Source: Chrysaora quinquecirrha
Lineage: Eukaryota; Cnidaria; Scyphozoa; Semaeostomeae; Pelagiidae
Direction of reading: 5' to 3'
NCBI GenBank assembly: GCA_014526335.1
Contig: JACTAT010000041.1
Span: forward strand, 336,420-400,419
Length of the DNA stretch: 64,000 nucleotides
Shown: positions 1 through 12,093 of the stretch, in pieces
Position numbering within the stretch: the stretch's first letter is position 1
Layout of the letters: each line of letters begins with the position of its first letter
Program-made: the position numbers and the translations under genes
Notes under the pieces: generated by a model
The model's input: only the letters and a program-made list of their open reading frames with translations
Databases searched by the model: none
Told to the model about the DNA's origin: nothing

Positions 1-92
1 TCCACAAGTGGCATACCACAATAGATGGGATTCGAACCTGGACTGCATGACCAGAGAGCCAACGGCGTTTCCACTGAGCTATAGAGCTCAAT
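1..92 (-). repeat. tRNA-derived SINE fragment
   Basis: Read on the minus strand, this has an RNA polymerase III box A (TAGCTCAGTGG, complement of 71-81) followed by a box B (GGTTCGAATCC, complement of 28-38) at tRNA-like spacing. The T stem does not pair properly and no normal cloverleaf forms, so it is more likely the head of a tRNA-derived SINE than a working tRNA. It runs off the left edge of the window, so its tail cannot be judged. Confidence 0.55.
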
Positions 93-347
93 GAAATCGC
101 CGAGTAACTCCCCAAGTCATACAGCCCAAGGCTCTCCTCCAGTTTGACTTTTGTGTTTCGGCTATGTTGAGCCTTCTTCAGCACCATACATATTTGTATT
201 TATTTGTCGTGAATTCGTGAATGGCGAGTAGGATAAAGTCTGTTTTGAGTAGGATTAAGTCTTTCTTTAATAATTCAGAACTAAATTGCAATAAAGAAAC
301 ATACTACGATATATTGCATTAGTTGAGCAACATCTTGATGAAACTGA

Positions 348-810
348 NNNNNNNNNNNNNNNNNNNNNNNNNNNNNNNNNNNNNNNNNNNNNNNNNNNNN
401 NNNNNNNNNNNNNNNNNNNNNNNNNNNNNNNNNNNNNNNNNNNNNNNNNNNNNNNNNNNNNNNNNNNNNNNNNNNNNNNNNNNNNNNNNNNNNNNNNNNN
501 NNNNNNNNNNNNNNNNNNNNNNNNNNNNNNNNNNNNNNNNNNNNNNNNNNNNNNNNNNNNNNNNNNNNNNNNNNNNNNNNNNNNNNNNNNNNNNNNNNNN
601 NNNNNNNNNNNNNNNNNNNNNNNNNNNNNNNNNNNNNNNNNNNNNNNNNNNNNNNNNNNNNNNNNNNNNNNNNNNNNNNNNNNNNNNNNNNNNNNNNNNN
701 NNNNNNNNNNNNNNNNNNNNNNNNNNNNNNNNNNNNNNNNNNNNNNNNNNNNNNNNNNNNNNNNNNNNNNNNNNNNNNNNNNNNNNNNNNNNNNNNNNNN
801 NNNNNNNNNN
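348..810. other. Assembly gap (N run)
   Basis: 463 undetermined bases. Reading frames crossing it have no meaning. Confidence 0.99.
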
Positions 811-1274
811 CGTGTTCCATGCATTGAAATTTATTGCTAATACTCTCCCAAAGCTATACACATCTCATAGACTGATAGCAAAAGTTGCAGAATATTTTAA
901 ATTATTCATTAGTACTGCTATCCTATGAAGGAGAAGCAGCAACACAGTCATTCTGTTGGTGGAAGGGACCATTTATGGATGATAGCCACAAAACACTTGG
1001 TTCTAGGCGTAACCTTTTTAGGCCAGTCGGAAAAATCCTGGAAAAGTTTGGCAGATGGCCGTTAATGGGGAGGGGAGGTGGGAGTTCCGATCTTAACGGC
1101 CAAATGCCGTTAAAAAATACGAAAATCGAAAGTCGATGGCCCCTTAGTGGCCTGCGAACTGTGGCGACATGTTCATTCTAGACCCCCTGAAGTGTTTTGT
1201 AGAAGACGTTCTTGTCTTCTGCAACATACTCTTTTTCATGGCTTGCAGCAAAAGATGAAGAACTCATATTCTTG
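811..1274. other. No gene seen
   Basis: Unique-looking sequence between the gap and the first long-TIR element. No domain, splice-supported exon or repeat was recognised. Confidence 0.5.
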
Positions 1275-2752
1275 GGCCATTTGTATTTACCGGCATTGGA
1301 ACTGTGGCATCGGCATTGGAACCGGCATTGGCAATGGAATTGGCGCCATTTTTATATCTAAGTCAGAATGCAAACACAACTTACCAGGGGGTTGCATAAA
1401 AGATTTTAGCTCCAAATCCTTCTCAATTGTGTTGCTTTTTTACTTCCGTTTTTAGTTTTTTGGCTTTCGAATGTGATGGGATATCCAAGGGAGCAATGTT
1501 GCGGGAAGGGCGGGCAGAACAAGGCAGAAAAATGCTTCATATGACCTGTTTCAGTTACTATTTTTCTGGCATGAGTACACTTGACAAAATGAAATTAAAT
1601 TAGCTCAGAGCTCCTGTTCACGACATCGTGGGAGCACTACGATCCGAGCGAGCACAGAACAAGATCTTTCAATCACAGATCTCAAAATTTATAACAGGAA
1701 TAAACTGGACCTAAAAAGGACAGAGCATGGACGAGATCTGGCACAAACGAGATCTGTCACGAAAGTAAAGAAGAGTCACGACTCAATAAATTGAACGTTC
1801 TTTCTTGCTTTAGTTTTTATTTCAACATAACCAACAAATGCAAACGAACGATAATACATAATGTTAAATCGTAAAACCAGTGAGAGTTTCAAATGGATGG
1901 CTGTGAGAAAATTTTTGGACAGAATACACTCATTTTCTTATAAGAAATTACTATGCTCTTGAACATACACGTATTTTGTTATAACAAACTAACAAATTGG
2001 TCCAATACTGAACGTTTCTTAAAATTGCAAATTTTGAGTACTGAAAGTTTTTTAAGAGTTTTCTAAAGTATCTATACTGGAAGCATAGTAATTCTATCTG
2101 AATGGTGTTCCCAATACATTTATCGATCGTATTTGACTGTTTGTGGCGTTCCAATTTGTCTGTTTGTCACAAAATTTCAATCGGCTCACGGAATAGGAAG
2201 TAGGAATGGAAAACGGAAGTGCTGCATACTTAAACAAATGCTCGGCAACTGGCGCACCCCTATGAGATGCTTCAACGGAAGTGTTTGTACTTTCTTCCAG
2301 ACATTTATATCCCGTTGACATGCCAAGACATCACTTTTTTACCAAAACACAACAAGTTTCAAAAAAAGGTTTTGAATTGAAATGAAAAATAGCACTTTAT
2401 GTGTTTGTACCTTATGAGTTCAAGTTTGTCTTGCTCTGTTCTTGTTCAATTTTATAGGAAACTCTGCATATTGTGTTCTAATATTGTTTTGAATAGAGTA
2501 AACCAAATGAAACCCTGTGAAGAATTAAAGGGGAATTTTGATACCTGAGCACATTCGAAAAGCCAAAAAACTAAAAACGGAAGTAAAAAAACAACACAAT
2601 TGAGAAGGATTTGGAGCTAAAATCTTTTATGCAACCCCCCTGGTAAGTTGTGTTTGCATTCTGACTTAGATATAAAAATTGCGCCAATTCCATTGCCAAT
2701 GCCGGTTCCAATGCCGATGCCACAGTTCCAATGCCGGTAAATACAAATGGCC
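1275..2752. mobile_element. Non-autonomous long-TIR DNA transposon, 9-bp TSD (MULE-like)
   Basis: Terminal inverted repeats of about 205 bp pair 1275-1479 with 2546-2752. The ends read GGCCATTTGTATTTACC and its complement. The 9-bp word ATATTCTTG flanks the element directly on both sides (1266-1274 and 2753-2761), a perfect target-site duplication. Nine-bp duplications with long TIRs are typical of Mutator-like elements; the superfamily is inferred from this alone. Each TIR holds imperfect copies of CGGCATTGGAAC. The 1.07-kb interior has no recognisable transposase, so the copy should depend on an autonomous relative. Confidence 0.85.
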
Positions 2753-2788
2753 ATATTCTTGAATGATTTCTAATGGTGTCCAGTCATA

Positions 2789-3007
2789 TTGCCATGGAGT
2801 GATATGCTCCTGCTGTTAGCAGGCCATGTTGTCCTCTTTGCTACACAGAAAACAACGTACAGCACTGATATCGAATTCATCACAGACACCCCAGTATTCA
2901 CCACAGCGAAAGCTCTAAGTACATTTCTGAAAAGTTCCATGATCGACAGCCGTGAACTCAAAATGATGAGTTCCCATCAGTGTATTTTCACACCAAATAC
3001 AACGTAG
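2789..3007 (+). pseudogene. Possible transposon helicase/ATPase fragment
   Basis: A 73-codon open frame has the pattern D-x-PVFTTAK, about 15 residues, then DSRELKMM. I recall a similar pattern (DxPVFATSK ... DExETEMM) near the C-terminus of superfamily-3-helicase-like proteins of invertebrate DNA transposons. There is no Walker motif in the fragment and no complete gene around it. It lies just outside the right TSD of the MULE-like element. This is memory-based resemblance only; it may be chance. Confidence 0.25.
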
Positions 3008-3100
3008 ACGAATATTCGTCCAGACTCAGATTCACATTAGACTCAGATTGGACTCAGATTCAAAACCCCGTCGAAAAAACCTGCAAAACCCCATAAAAAT

Positions 3101-4775
3101 CTTACTTGTTACAAATTTCACTCTTATTCATCATAACTACATATATTAGGCTGTAGTATGAGCAAAAAACCGCATCTCTATATCTTATGGGGTTCTCAGG
3201 AAAACTCGAGTTACCTACCCCACTGTACGGTGAAGTCACCGCTTGAAACGTACGGGCCTACAGAAAACAGTTGAAAAAACCATTTCAACTTTGATTCTTA
3301 CAAATTTCACTCTTATTCATCATAACTACACAGAGCAAAAACCGCATCTCTATATCTTATGGGGTTCTCAGGAAAACTCGAGTTACCTACCCCACTGTAC
3401 GGTGACGTCACTGCTTGAAACGTACGGGCCTACAGAAAACAGTTGAAAAAACCGAGGGGCAAATCACTCCCTAAAAAGTGTACGTGATTTTTAATCAGGG
3501 GTTATTTTTGTGTGATTAATGTGATTAATTTGTGATTAATGTGATTTTTCGTGATTAATATGATTTTTTTATGATTAATCTTGAAAGTGTATGTGATTTT
3601 ATTTTGATTATTTTATGATTAATTTGGTTATTTTTTTATTTATTTAATTATTTTGTGATTATTTGATTAATTTGTGATTATTTTGATTATTCGTGATTAA
3701 TTTGATTTTTGGTGATTATTTTGATTATTTGTGATTAATTTGATTTTTTGTGATTAATTTGTTTGTTTTATGATAAATTTGATTATTTGTGATTAATTTG
3801 ATTGTTTTTGCGATTAACCTGGAAAGTGTGCGTGATTTTGATTTGATTATTTTGTGATTAATTTGATTATTTTGTGATTAATTTGATTATTTGTGATTAA
3901 TTTGATTATTTTGTGATTAATTTGATTAATTTGTGATTAATCTTGAAAGTGTACGTGATTTTAATCAGTGATTTGCCCCTCGGAAAAAACCTTTTCAACT
4001 TTGATTCTTACAAATTTCACTCTTATTCATCATAACTACACATATTAGGCTGTAGTATGAGCAAAAAACCGCACCTCTATATCTTATGGGGTTCTTGGGA
4101 AAACTCGAGTTATGTACCCCACTGTACGGTGACGTCACTGCTTGAAACGTACGGGCCTACAGAAAACAGTTGAAAAAACCTTTTCAACTTTGATTCTTAC
4201 AAATTTCACTCTTATTCATCATAACTACACATATTAGGCTGTAGTTTGAGCAAAAAACCGCATCTCTATATCTTATGGGGTTCTCAGGAAAACTCGAGTT
4301 ACCTACTCCACTGTACGGTGACGTCACTGCTTGAAACGTACGGGCCTACAGAAAACAGTTGAAAAAACCTTTTCAACTTTGATTCTTACAAATTTCACTC
4401 TTATTCATCATAACTACACATATTAGGCTGTAGTAAGAGCAAAAAACTGCATCTCTATATCTTATGGGGTTCTCAGGAAAACTCGAGATACCTACCCCAC
4501 TGTACGGTGACGTCACTGCTTGAAACGTACCGGCCTACAGAAAACAGTTGAAAAACCCTTTTCAGCTTTGATTCTTACAAATTTCACTCTTATTCATCAT
4601 AACTACATATATTAGGCTGTAGTATGAGCAAAAAACTGCATCTCTATATCTTATGGGGTTCTCAGGAAAACTCGAGTTATCTACCCCACTGTACGGTGAC
4701 GTCACTGCAGCAGTGACACTTCTTACTACGTAAAGGCCTACTGAAAACTGTTGAAAAAATATTTTCAACATGGAC
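3101..4775. repeat. 189-bp tandem satellite, about six copies
   Basis: Each unit contains CTATATCTTATGGGGTT, then ACTCGAG, then ACTGTACGGTGACGTCA, then CGTACGGGCCTACAG. The ACTCGAG landmark recurs at about 4102, 4291, 4480 and 4669, a constant step of 189 bp. Copy 2 (about 3280-3452) has an internal deletion and the last copy has a diverged tail. A MITE at 3453-3982 interrupts the array. Five units keep the CRE-like palindrome TGACGTCA. Open frames here are chance products of the repeat. Confidence 0.92.
3453..3982. mobile_element. hAT-like MITE inside the satellite, 8-bp TSD
   Basis: The ends are CGAGGGGCAAATC and its complement. The 8-bp word GAAAAAAC occurs at 3445-3452 and 3983-3990. Removing the element and one copy of the word restores the satellite unit exactly, which proves insertion into a pre-existing array. 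The interior is low-complexity GATTAATTTGTGATTATTT-type repeats with no coding potential. An 8-bp TSD with short TIRs fits the hAT superfamily; that class is inferred. Confidence 0.88.
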
Positions 4776-5140
4776 GTCTGCTTGTTCAGAAGCTTTTAAA
4801 TGCATATTTCACTTAACACGTTTTTTTATAAGGAACTCTTTTATAAGGAACTCGAGGCTGAAAATTCCCAAAAAATTAAGGAACTTTAAGAAACTGCCGA
4901 GCCTGGGATGAAAAACTAAGAATGACTTTTTTCAAGAAAAAGACGAATTGTACGGAAAAATTACAGAATGACAGTGTGTTTCCCATCGTTCTTCCAAAAA
5001 AGACTCCATTTATATTTAAAGTTAGAAAATGAAGCAAGTTTATATGAAATTGCTGTAAAAATTAGTGTTCATATATTTCACGACAAGGAAGAATATAAGG
5101 AACTTAGGCCTACTACAAACGTCTGGCCTAAAAATCCCAA

Positions 5141-5880
5141 GTCTAAAAATAGAATAAGGGGGCACTTTTCCGGAGGGGTCTGCATCCTATCTTTTTCAGC
5201 TTATCAAACTGTGTAAGATTGCCAAGTTTTATTGCAATATCTTAATTCCCAACATAGTTACAATAGAAACGCTTGTAGAGGTATGGTACCGAGTACCCCA
5301 GTCTAAAAATAGAATAAGGGGGCATTTTCCGGAGGGGTCTGCATCCTATCTTTTTCAGCTTATCAAACTGTGTATACTTGCCAAGTTTCATTGCAATATC
5401 TTAATTCCCAACATAGTTACAATAGAAACGCTTGTAGAGGTATGGTACCGAGTACCCAAGTCTAAAAATAGAATAAGGGGGCACTTTTCCGGAGGGGTCT
5501 GCATCCTATCTTTTTCAGCTTATCAAACTGTGTATACTTGCCAAGTTTCATTGCAATATCTTAATTCCCAACATAGTGACAATAGAAACGCGTGTAGAGG
5601 TATGGTACCGAGTACCCCAGTCTAAAAATAGAATAAGGGGGCACTTTTCCGGGGGTCTGCATCCTATCTTTTTCAGCGTATCAAACTGTGCATTCTTGCC
5701 AAGTTTCATGTCAGTATCGTTATTCCCAACATTGTTACAATAGAAACGCTTGTAGAGGTATTGTACCGAGTACCCCAGTCTAAAAATAGCATCTGGGGGC
5801 ATTTTTAGATTGGGGTCTGTATCCCATCATCTTCAGCGTATCAAACTGGGTAGGTATGCCAATTTTCATGCTTGCTTCAT
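5141..5880. repeat. 160-bp tandem repeat, five copies
   Basis: The landmark GTCTAAAAATAG begins at 5141, 5301, 5460, 5620 and 5778, a period of 158-160 bp. The first units are nearly identical and the fifth has diverged. Each carries TCCGGAGGGGTCTGCATCC or a variant and ends with GGTACCGAGTACC. The open frames across it follow the repeat and are not genes. Confidence 0.9.
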
Positions 5881-6560
5881 AAAATGCACAATTGCCAACG
5901 ATTTCACAGTTAAACCATTGCACTATAACGAGATTTTAAGCAAATTAAATTAGTTGTTGTTCTAAATATGCAAATTAAATTCCATTCAAAATCAAAAGGT
6001 TTTTTACACGCTGCTCTGTACTTTACACGACCCCCGTAAGTGAAATGAATGTGCTAACCATGGGCTGCAGGTAGAGGCTGCTACTGGAAGTAATGGGAAC
6101 TGTTTTAGATTTTTGTTGCTATTTTGTTATTTACTTCTCTTTTAACGACAATAGCGCATTTCGCATGCACTATTTCTTACTCATAAACAATTAAAAATTT
6201 GAAATCGCCAAAAGTTATTTGTCGAAATTGAGGAGAAAACGTCCAAAATATTTGTTTCTTTATGTTAAAAATCAGTTTGTATCAATATCATCCATTTCAA
6301 ATTATGGAAAACCTACAATATGGTAAAGAGCCATAGTTTCTGATGAAAATCAGTGTATCATTAGTCAGATAAAGCAGTTGCATTAGATTGCATTTTTGTA
6401 AAACCGGTGCACCAAAGACGCAAACCTCCGTATTTGATTTGATCGCTAGACTTGATCTATGTTATCTTGATTCACCGACTTCTGCTACCGAATTTGCATA
6501 AAACCTCGTTATGGAACGACGTTTTGGCCTAAGTTGCACGAATCTTCTTCTGGCCTTTTC
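5881..6560. other. No gene seen
   Basis: AT-rich sequence between two repeat blocks. No exon, domain or clear repeat recognised. Confidence 0.5.
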
Positions 6561-7260
6561 CAGCTAGGGATATAAACCCGATCGGGAGGAAAGTAGCTCG
6601 ATCGAGATGAAAGAAGCCCGATCGGGATGAAAACAGAAAAATTCTTTTGCAAATTTTCCTCCCGATCGGGATGAAAATGCCAGGAATGTCTATTTACGTT
6701 TTCCGGGGGATATTTTAGATGTCATTTTCGAAATCTACGCCCCAGAAAACCCTGTTATGTGTAAAAAAATTTTGGGGTTCCCCGTGTGGATTTTCCAGAA
6801 ATTGCGACTTTGTTAAAAATGACGTCATTTCCATTGTTCTGCACCCTTCTTGCGAGTTTTCCGTTGACCTAGCCTAATGTTTTGGAACTTTCTCTCTAAA
6901 TTAACTAATTATTGTGAAAATTATCATCATTTTTTCGTGCTCCACACAATTTCGCGCAAAATTTCCAATAAACTGCCTGTAGAACAATGGAAATGACGTC
7001 ATTTTTAACAAAGTCGCAATTTCTGGAAAATCCACACGGGGAACCCTGAAATTTTTTTACACATAGCAGGGTTTTCTGGGGCGTAGATTTCGAAAATGAC
7101 ATCTAAAATATCCCCCGGAAAACGTAAATAGACATTCCTGGCATTTTCATCCCGATCGGGAGGAAAATTTGCAAAAGAATTTTTCTGTTTTCATCCCGAT
7201 CGGGCTTCTTTCATCCCGATCGAGCTACTTTCCTCCCGATCGGGTTTATATCCCTAGCTG
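6561..7260. mobile_element. 700-bp palindromic MITE with 5-bp TSD
   Basis: Two nearly identical arms of about 280 bp (6561-6840 and 6979-7260) flank a 138-bp loop. The ends read CAGCTAGGGATATAAACC and its complement. The word TTTTC directly flanks both ends (6556-6560 and 7261-7265). Each arm carries several 10-bp palindromes CCCGATCGGG or variants (left arm 6577, 6597, 6617, 6661) and one AAATGACGTCATTT next to the loop. No coding capacity. The transcript would fold into one long hairpin. Confidence 0.88.
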
Positions 7261-7329
7261 TTTTCCGTCCTGGAAAGAACAAGAAAGTAACTTATTTTTG
7301 GATATATATCATCGCCGGAAGCTCTATTT

Positions 7330-8000
7330 TCAACTTCTACAAGAATTTTTAAAATCTGCCCAGCAGTTCACAAGAAAATCGGCATTTTCGAATCTCCGTC
7401 TGAATGGGACATTGCCTCGCTTGGATGTGGCCTAATTTTGAATATTATTCTGGCTGTTTTTTCATATGAAAATAAAGCAATAAATGGATTTTCTTGGACT
7501 GGAAACATGTAAATCATATCGCCCTATCATATCCAAATGGATTTTTAAGTTTTTATTCCAATTTCTACGGGAAATTAGACATTTTCCGAATCTCCGTCTG
7601 AATGGGACATTTTGCCTCGTATTGGTTCTTGACAAAAATCGAATATCATGCTGGCCGTTTCAGATAAAATTACAAAATTTGCTTCTTACAGCAAGAACAC
7701 ACATACCATGAGATATCTTTTTGCAAAAAAATTTTTGAAATTTGTCGCAACATTTACGAGAAAAATGCGATTTTTCGAATCTCCGTCTGAATGGGATATT
7801 GCCTCGTTTCCGTGGGGCCTAAATCGCGAATATCATTCCGTGGATTTTCTGGCTTATTTTTTACAATTTTGAGCAAATCAGGAGTGAATTAGGACAGAAA
7901 ATACAGTATCAATTCAGATGTAAAAAATCTTTTACCTGTTTCACTCCGTCGACAAGAAAATGCAACTTATTGGCGAATTTCCTTCTGAATGGGACATTTG
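7330..8000 (+). repeat. Diverged ~195-bp tandem repeat, four copies
   Basis: The phrase TCTCCGTCTGAATGGGA, or its shortened form CTTCTGAATGGGA, recurs near 7394, 7583, 7781 and 7984. It is preceded each time by a run like CAAGAAAATGCG. The spacing is about 190-200 bp. Copies differ by many substitutions and small indels, so this is an old array. Confidence 0.7.
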
Positions 8001-8680
8001 AATTTCATTCTCCTTCCCAATCTCATTCTCATTCTGAATCTCATTCTCCTTCTGAATGGGATGCGGTAAAAAGAACGTTCTTCTGTTCCTTCCTGTCCTC
8101 CAGTAGACTGATTACATTCCTCCCACTCTTTCGGAAACAGCTCATAACAACTACAACAACATAATCGCTGTTTCCTCAGAGTGGGACTCATAATCTATAA
8201 GTCAAAAAGTCGGCCTGATATGCCAACTTTCTGGCATATCCAATCAGAATGCAGAACAGCCCGAATCTACAGCAGTGATTGGCTTATCTATTACTCCCAC
8301 CTTTTCCATCTCTAGTTTCCCCAATGGCCGCCAAGCTTCGAGCAGCTTCGCCACAGCTTTTTCGGGGCAGAAAAGACAACCTTCCACCTGTATATACATA
8401 ATCCCCATACTAATAGTTAATAAAAACGTTCGTTTTAGTACTAATGATTTCTTTTTTAATTTTTGAGAGCAAAAAGTACGAATTTAGAGACGTTTTAGGG
8501 TCGGCTGTCAAGTCAAATTTTAGGCCGCTCGGATGACATAGCTTTCTCGCGTGCGAAAAGAGGAATTAATGAACTTGGATGCATTTTGGGCTCAAATGAA
8601 GTTAGGAGAAGCATTTTTCTCTGTACAAATGAATTTTTTTGTATGTTGCAAACCGAAAAATACAGATTTGGGCAAGTTTT
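8001..8680. other. Short microsatellite, otherwise no gene seen
   Basis: Positions 8010-8062 hold an imperfect TCTCATTCTCC/TCTGAA repeat. The rest shows no domain, exon or repeat I can support. Confidence 0.5.
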
Positions 8681-10654
8681 AACCCCGTTGTTGCTGCACG
8701 GGACTTCGTGGCCAAAAGCATTCGTTCAATCCCGTTGTCGCTGCACGGGACTTTGTGGCCAAGCGCATTCGTTCAACCCCGTTGTTGCTGCACGGGACTT
8801 CGTGGCCAAAAGCATTCGTTCAATCCCGTTGTTGCTGCACGGGACTTCGTGGCCAAAAGCATTCGTTCAACCCCGTTGTTGCTGCACGGGACTTCGTGGC
8901 CAAAAGCATTCGTTCAACCCCGTTGTCGCTGCACGGGACTTTGTGGCCAAGTGTTTTTGTTCAACCCTGTTATCGCTGCATGGGACTTTGTGGCCAAACG
9001 CATTCGTTCAATCCCGTCGTCGCTACACGGGATTTCGTAATAGCGCATTCGTTCAACCCGTGTTGCTGCACAGGACTTCGTTCGCATTTCGTACAATCCC
9101 GTTGTCGCTGCACGGGACCTCGTGTGCCAATCGCATTTCGTACAATCCCGTTGTCGCTGCACGGGACTTCGTGGCCAAACGCATTCGTTCAATCCCGTTG
9201 TCGCTGCATCGGACTTTGTGGCCAACACATTCGTTTAACCCGTTGTTGCTGCACGGGACTTCGTGGCCAATCGCATTTCGTACAATCCCGTTGCCGCTGC
9301 ACGGACTTGGTGGCCAAACGCATTCGTACAATCCCGTTGTCGCTACACGGGACGTGGTGGCCAAACGATTCGTTCAATCCCGTTGTTGCTGCACGGGACT
9401 TCGTAATGTCGCATTTCGTACAATCCCGTTGCCGCTGCATCGGACTTGGTAATAAACGCATTTCGTACAATCCCGTTGTCGCTACTCGGGACGTGGTGGC
9501 CAAACGCATTCGTTCAATCCCGTTGTTGCTGCACGGGACTTCGTGGCCAATCGCATTCGTTCAATCCCGTTGTTGCTGCACGGGACTTTGTGGCCAAGCG
9601 CATTTGTTCAACCCCGTTGTTGCTGCACGGGACTTCGTGGCCAAAAGCATTCGTTCAATCCCGTTGTTGCTGCACGGGACTTCGTGGCCAAAAGCATTCG
9701 TTCAACCCCGTTGTTGCTGCACGGGACTTCGTGGCCAAAAGCATTCGTTCAACCCCGTTGTCGCTGCACGGGACTTTGTGGCCAAGTGTTTTCGTTCAAC
9801 CCTGTTATCGCTGCATGGGACTTTGTGGCCAAACGCATTCGTTCAATCCCGTCGTCGCTACACGGGATTTCGTGGCCAAGCGCATTCGTTCAACCCCGTG
9901 TTGCTGCACAGGACTTTGTGGCCAATCGCATTTCGTACAATCCCGTTGTCGCTGCACGGGACCTCGTGGCCAATCGCATTTCGTACAATCCCGTTGTCGC
10001 TGCACGGGACTTCGTGGCCAAACGCATTCGTTCAATCCCGTTGTCGCTACACTGGACTTTGTGGCCAAGCACATTCGTTTAACCCCGTTGTTGCTGCACG
10101 GGACTTCGTGGCCAATCGCATTTCGTACAATCCCGTTGCCGCTGCACGGGACTTGGTGGCCAAACGCATTTCGTACAATCCCGTTGTCGCTACTTGTGGC
10201 CAAACGTGGTGGCCAAGCGCATTCGTTCAACCCCGTTGTTGCTGCACGGGACTTCGTGGCCAATCGCATTTCGTACAATCCCGTTGCCGCTGCACGGGAC
10301 TTGGTGGCCAAACGCATTTCGTACAATCCCGTTGTCGCTACTCGGGACGTGGTGGCCAAACGCATTCGTTCAATCCCGTTGTTGCTGCACGGGACTTCGT
10401 GGCCAATCGCATTTCGTACAATCCCGTTGCCGCTGCACGGGACTTGGTGGCCAAACGCATTTCGTACAATCCCGTTGTCGCTACTCGGGACTTGGTGGCC
10501 AAACGCATTCGTTCAATCCCGTTGTCGCTGCACGGGACTTTGTGGCCAAGCGCATTCGTTCAACCCGTTGTTGCTGCACGAGACTTCGTGGCCAATGGCA
10601 TTTTGTACAATCCCGTTGCCGCTGCACGGGACTTAGTGGCCATGCGCCTTCGTT
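8681..10654 (+). repeat. 47-bp minisatellite array (~42 copies)
   Basis: The unit contains CCCGTTGTTGCTGCACGGG, then ACTTCGTGGCCAA, then GCATTCGTTCAA. The landmark GCAC falls at 8696, 8743, 8790, 8837 and 8884, a step of 47 bp; later units are 47-48 bp. The block with the variant GTGTTTT at about 8951 recurs at about 9786, so blocks of about 835 bp were duplicated. Because 47 is not a multiple of 3, the array steps through all three frames. It still lacks stops over long stretches, giving frames of up to 640 codons. These are repeat artefacts: codon content cycles with the unit. Confidence 0.95.
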
Positions 10655-10852
10655 GTTTTCAGTGTGAACGTGATTGAACCTGCTTTGTTAGATCGCATTC
10701 CGACCTTCTATCTCCTGCTGTGGAGGGTTCTCTTCCCTTTTCTCCTTTCTCATTTCTGTCATCCTCTCAGGTTAGGGTCCCAGGTTGGGCCTTGGTTCTG
10801 GTAGGATAGGTACAGAGTTAGTTGTGATTGGCGGGAACGCTCTGCGTCCTGT

Positions 10853-10979
10853 GGCCGGAAACCGGGTTTTCCATTAGCCAATCACCTGAAAGTAAAAGGT
10901 TTATTCAGGCAGGCAAACAGGGCAATGCACAAAATGCCCAATTTTCCTGCCACTTGTCCCCGTGGGTCTTGGGAACTAA
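10853..10979 (+). repeat. 127-bp direct repeat, copy 1
   Basis: Nearly identical to 11236-11362 (one clear substitution, CCAATCACC against CCAACCACC). It begins GGCCGGAAACCGGG and ends CTTGGGAACTAA. The copies are 383 bp apart with unrelated sequence between them. This could be a segmental duplication or two copies of a small repeat; no TSD was found. Confidence 0.85.
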
Positions 10980-11235
10980 ATTGTGGTTAGACGGGTTTAA
11001 CCAGAGTTAGTTACTATGACAACACGGGTTCACCCGCATGCTCACGCGTGAGGCATTCGAGCATTTCTTCCGCTGTCTTCCTTCCTCGTCACAGGTTGCG
11101 ACAGCGAGGAGTTCAAGGATTCAAGAAAGTGTCCTAAATCTTTTCAAATTCCCACCCTCCCTGTTTCCCTTCTGTTTTCTCTTCTATCTTCCTTCCGACA
11201 GAACTTTTTCATTCTGTTGGACAAGGTGCATTGCC

Positions 11236-11362
11236 GGCCGGAAACCGGGTTTTCCATTAGCCAACCACCTGAAAGTAAAAGGTTTATTCAGGCAGGCAAA
11301 CAGGGCAATGCACAAAATGCCCAATTTTCCTGCCACTTGTCCCCGTGGGTCTTGGGAACTAA
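11236..11362 (+). repeat. 127-bp direct repeat, copy 2
   Basis: Partner of 10853-10979, in the same orientation. Confidence 0.85.
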
Positions 11363-12093
11363 CTGAAAGTTTATGAGTCGTAGTTGGAGCGGGGTAGTGG
11401 GGTGTGGAGGAGCGTAGACTACGACGAATGTAATAAGTCTAGTCCTCCAGCTCTATTTCCACAGCCTCGATGTGAAGCGGAGGCGGTTCACCCCTGACCA
11501 TTGCCAATAACCCATTAGTCACCCTGTCACGGTTATTTTCACATTGAATTTATGAAACCCGGTAATCTCTTACTCTTTTCGCAAGAAATGTAATAAAGCA
11601 ATCCGGAGACAAATTTCTTTTCATGACAACATAAACAAGCTGTCTATACTGGCACTCAGAACATGACTAGGATTAAATTATACATACTCCTGTGTTATAC
11701 GTCATACCTATTGCATAAAAAACTTCATACAGAGTATTTTGTGCGATAACCTTTATGTTCTGTAATAAGTCGCATTCGATTTCGCAATGTGGCTATTGTA
11801 TAATTGAAAATAGAGCTACCAAATCCATCTGGGTGTTTAGCACCGTTGCTCTAAATTCGTGGAAAATCATTGAATTATTGTTAACCTGTGTTGGCAGATA
11901 ACTCCAACTGCATGAAAGTATTACTATTTCAAAAATAGAAAATGATGTGCAATTGTATTTTTTATTTTGATTATAGCAACAATACGCCCAATTTTCACAT
12001 AAAGGGGACTGCCCCCCTTCATAACGCCCCTAAGGTGCAAAATATTCAATTCTTGTCGGTACCAATGAAATCAGCACCATCGATTACTCTAGG
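11363..12093. other. No gene seen
   Basis: AT-rich sequence before the BEL/Pao remnant. No LTR was recognised on this side. Confidence 0.5.

Noticed and set aside
1..92. Functional tRNA gene
   Set aside because: Boxes A and B are present but the T stem does not pair and no cloverleaf forms.
3243..5802. Small frames in the satellites
   Set aside because: They follow the repeat period and do not persist between units.
8586..10677. Very long open frames (up to 640 codons) on plus, and several on minus
   Set aside because: They are made by the 47-bp repeat and appear in several frames at once; no start context, domain or splice support.
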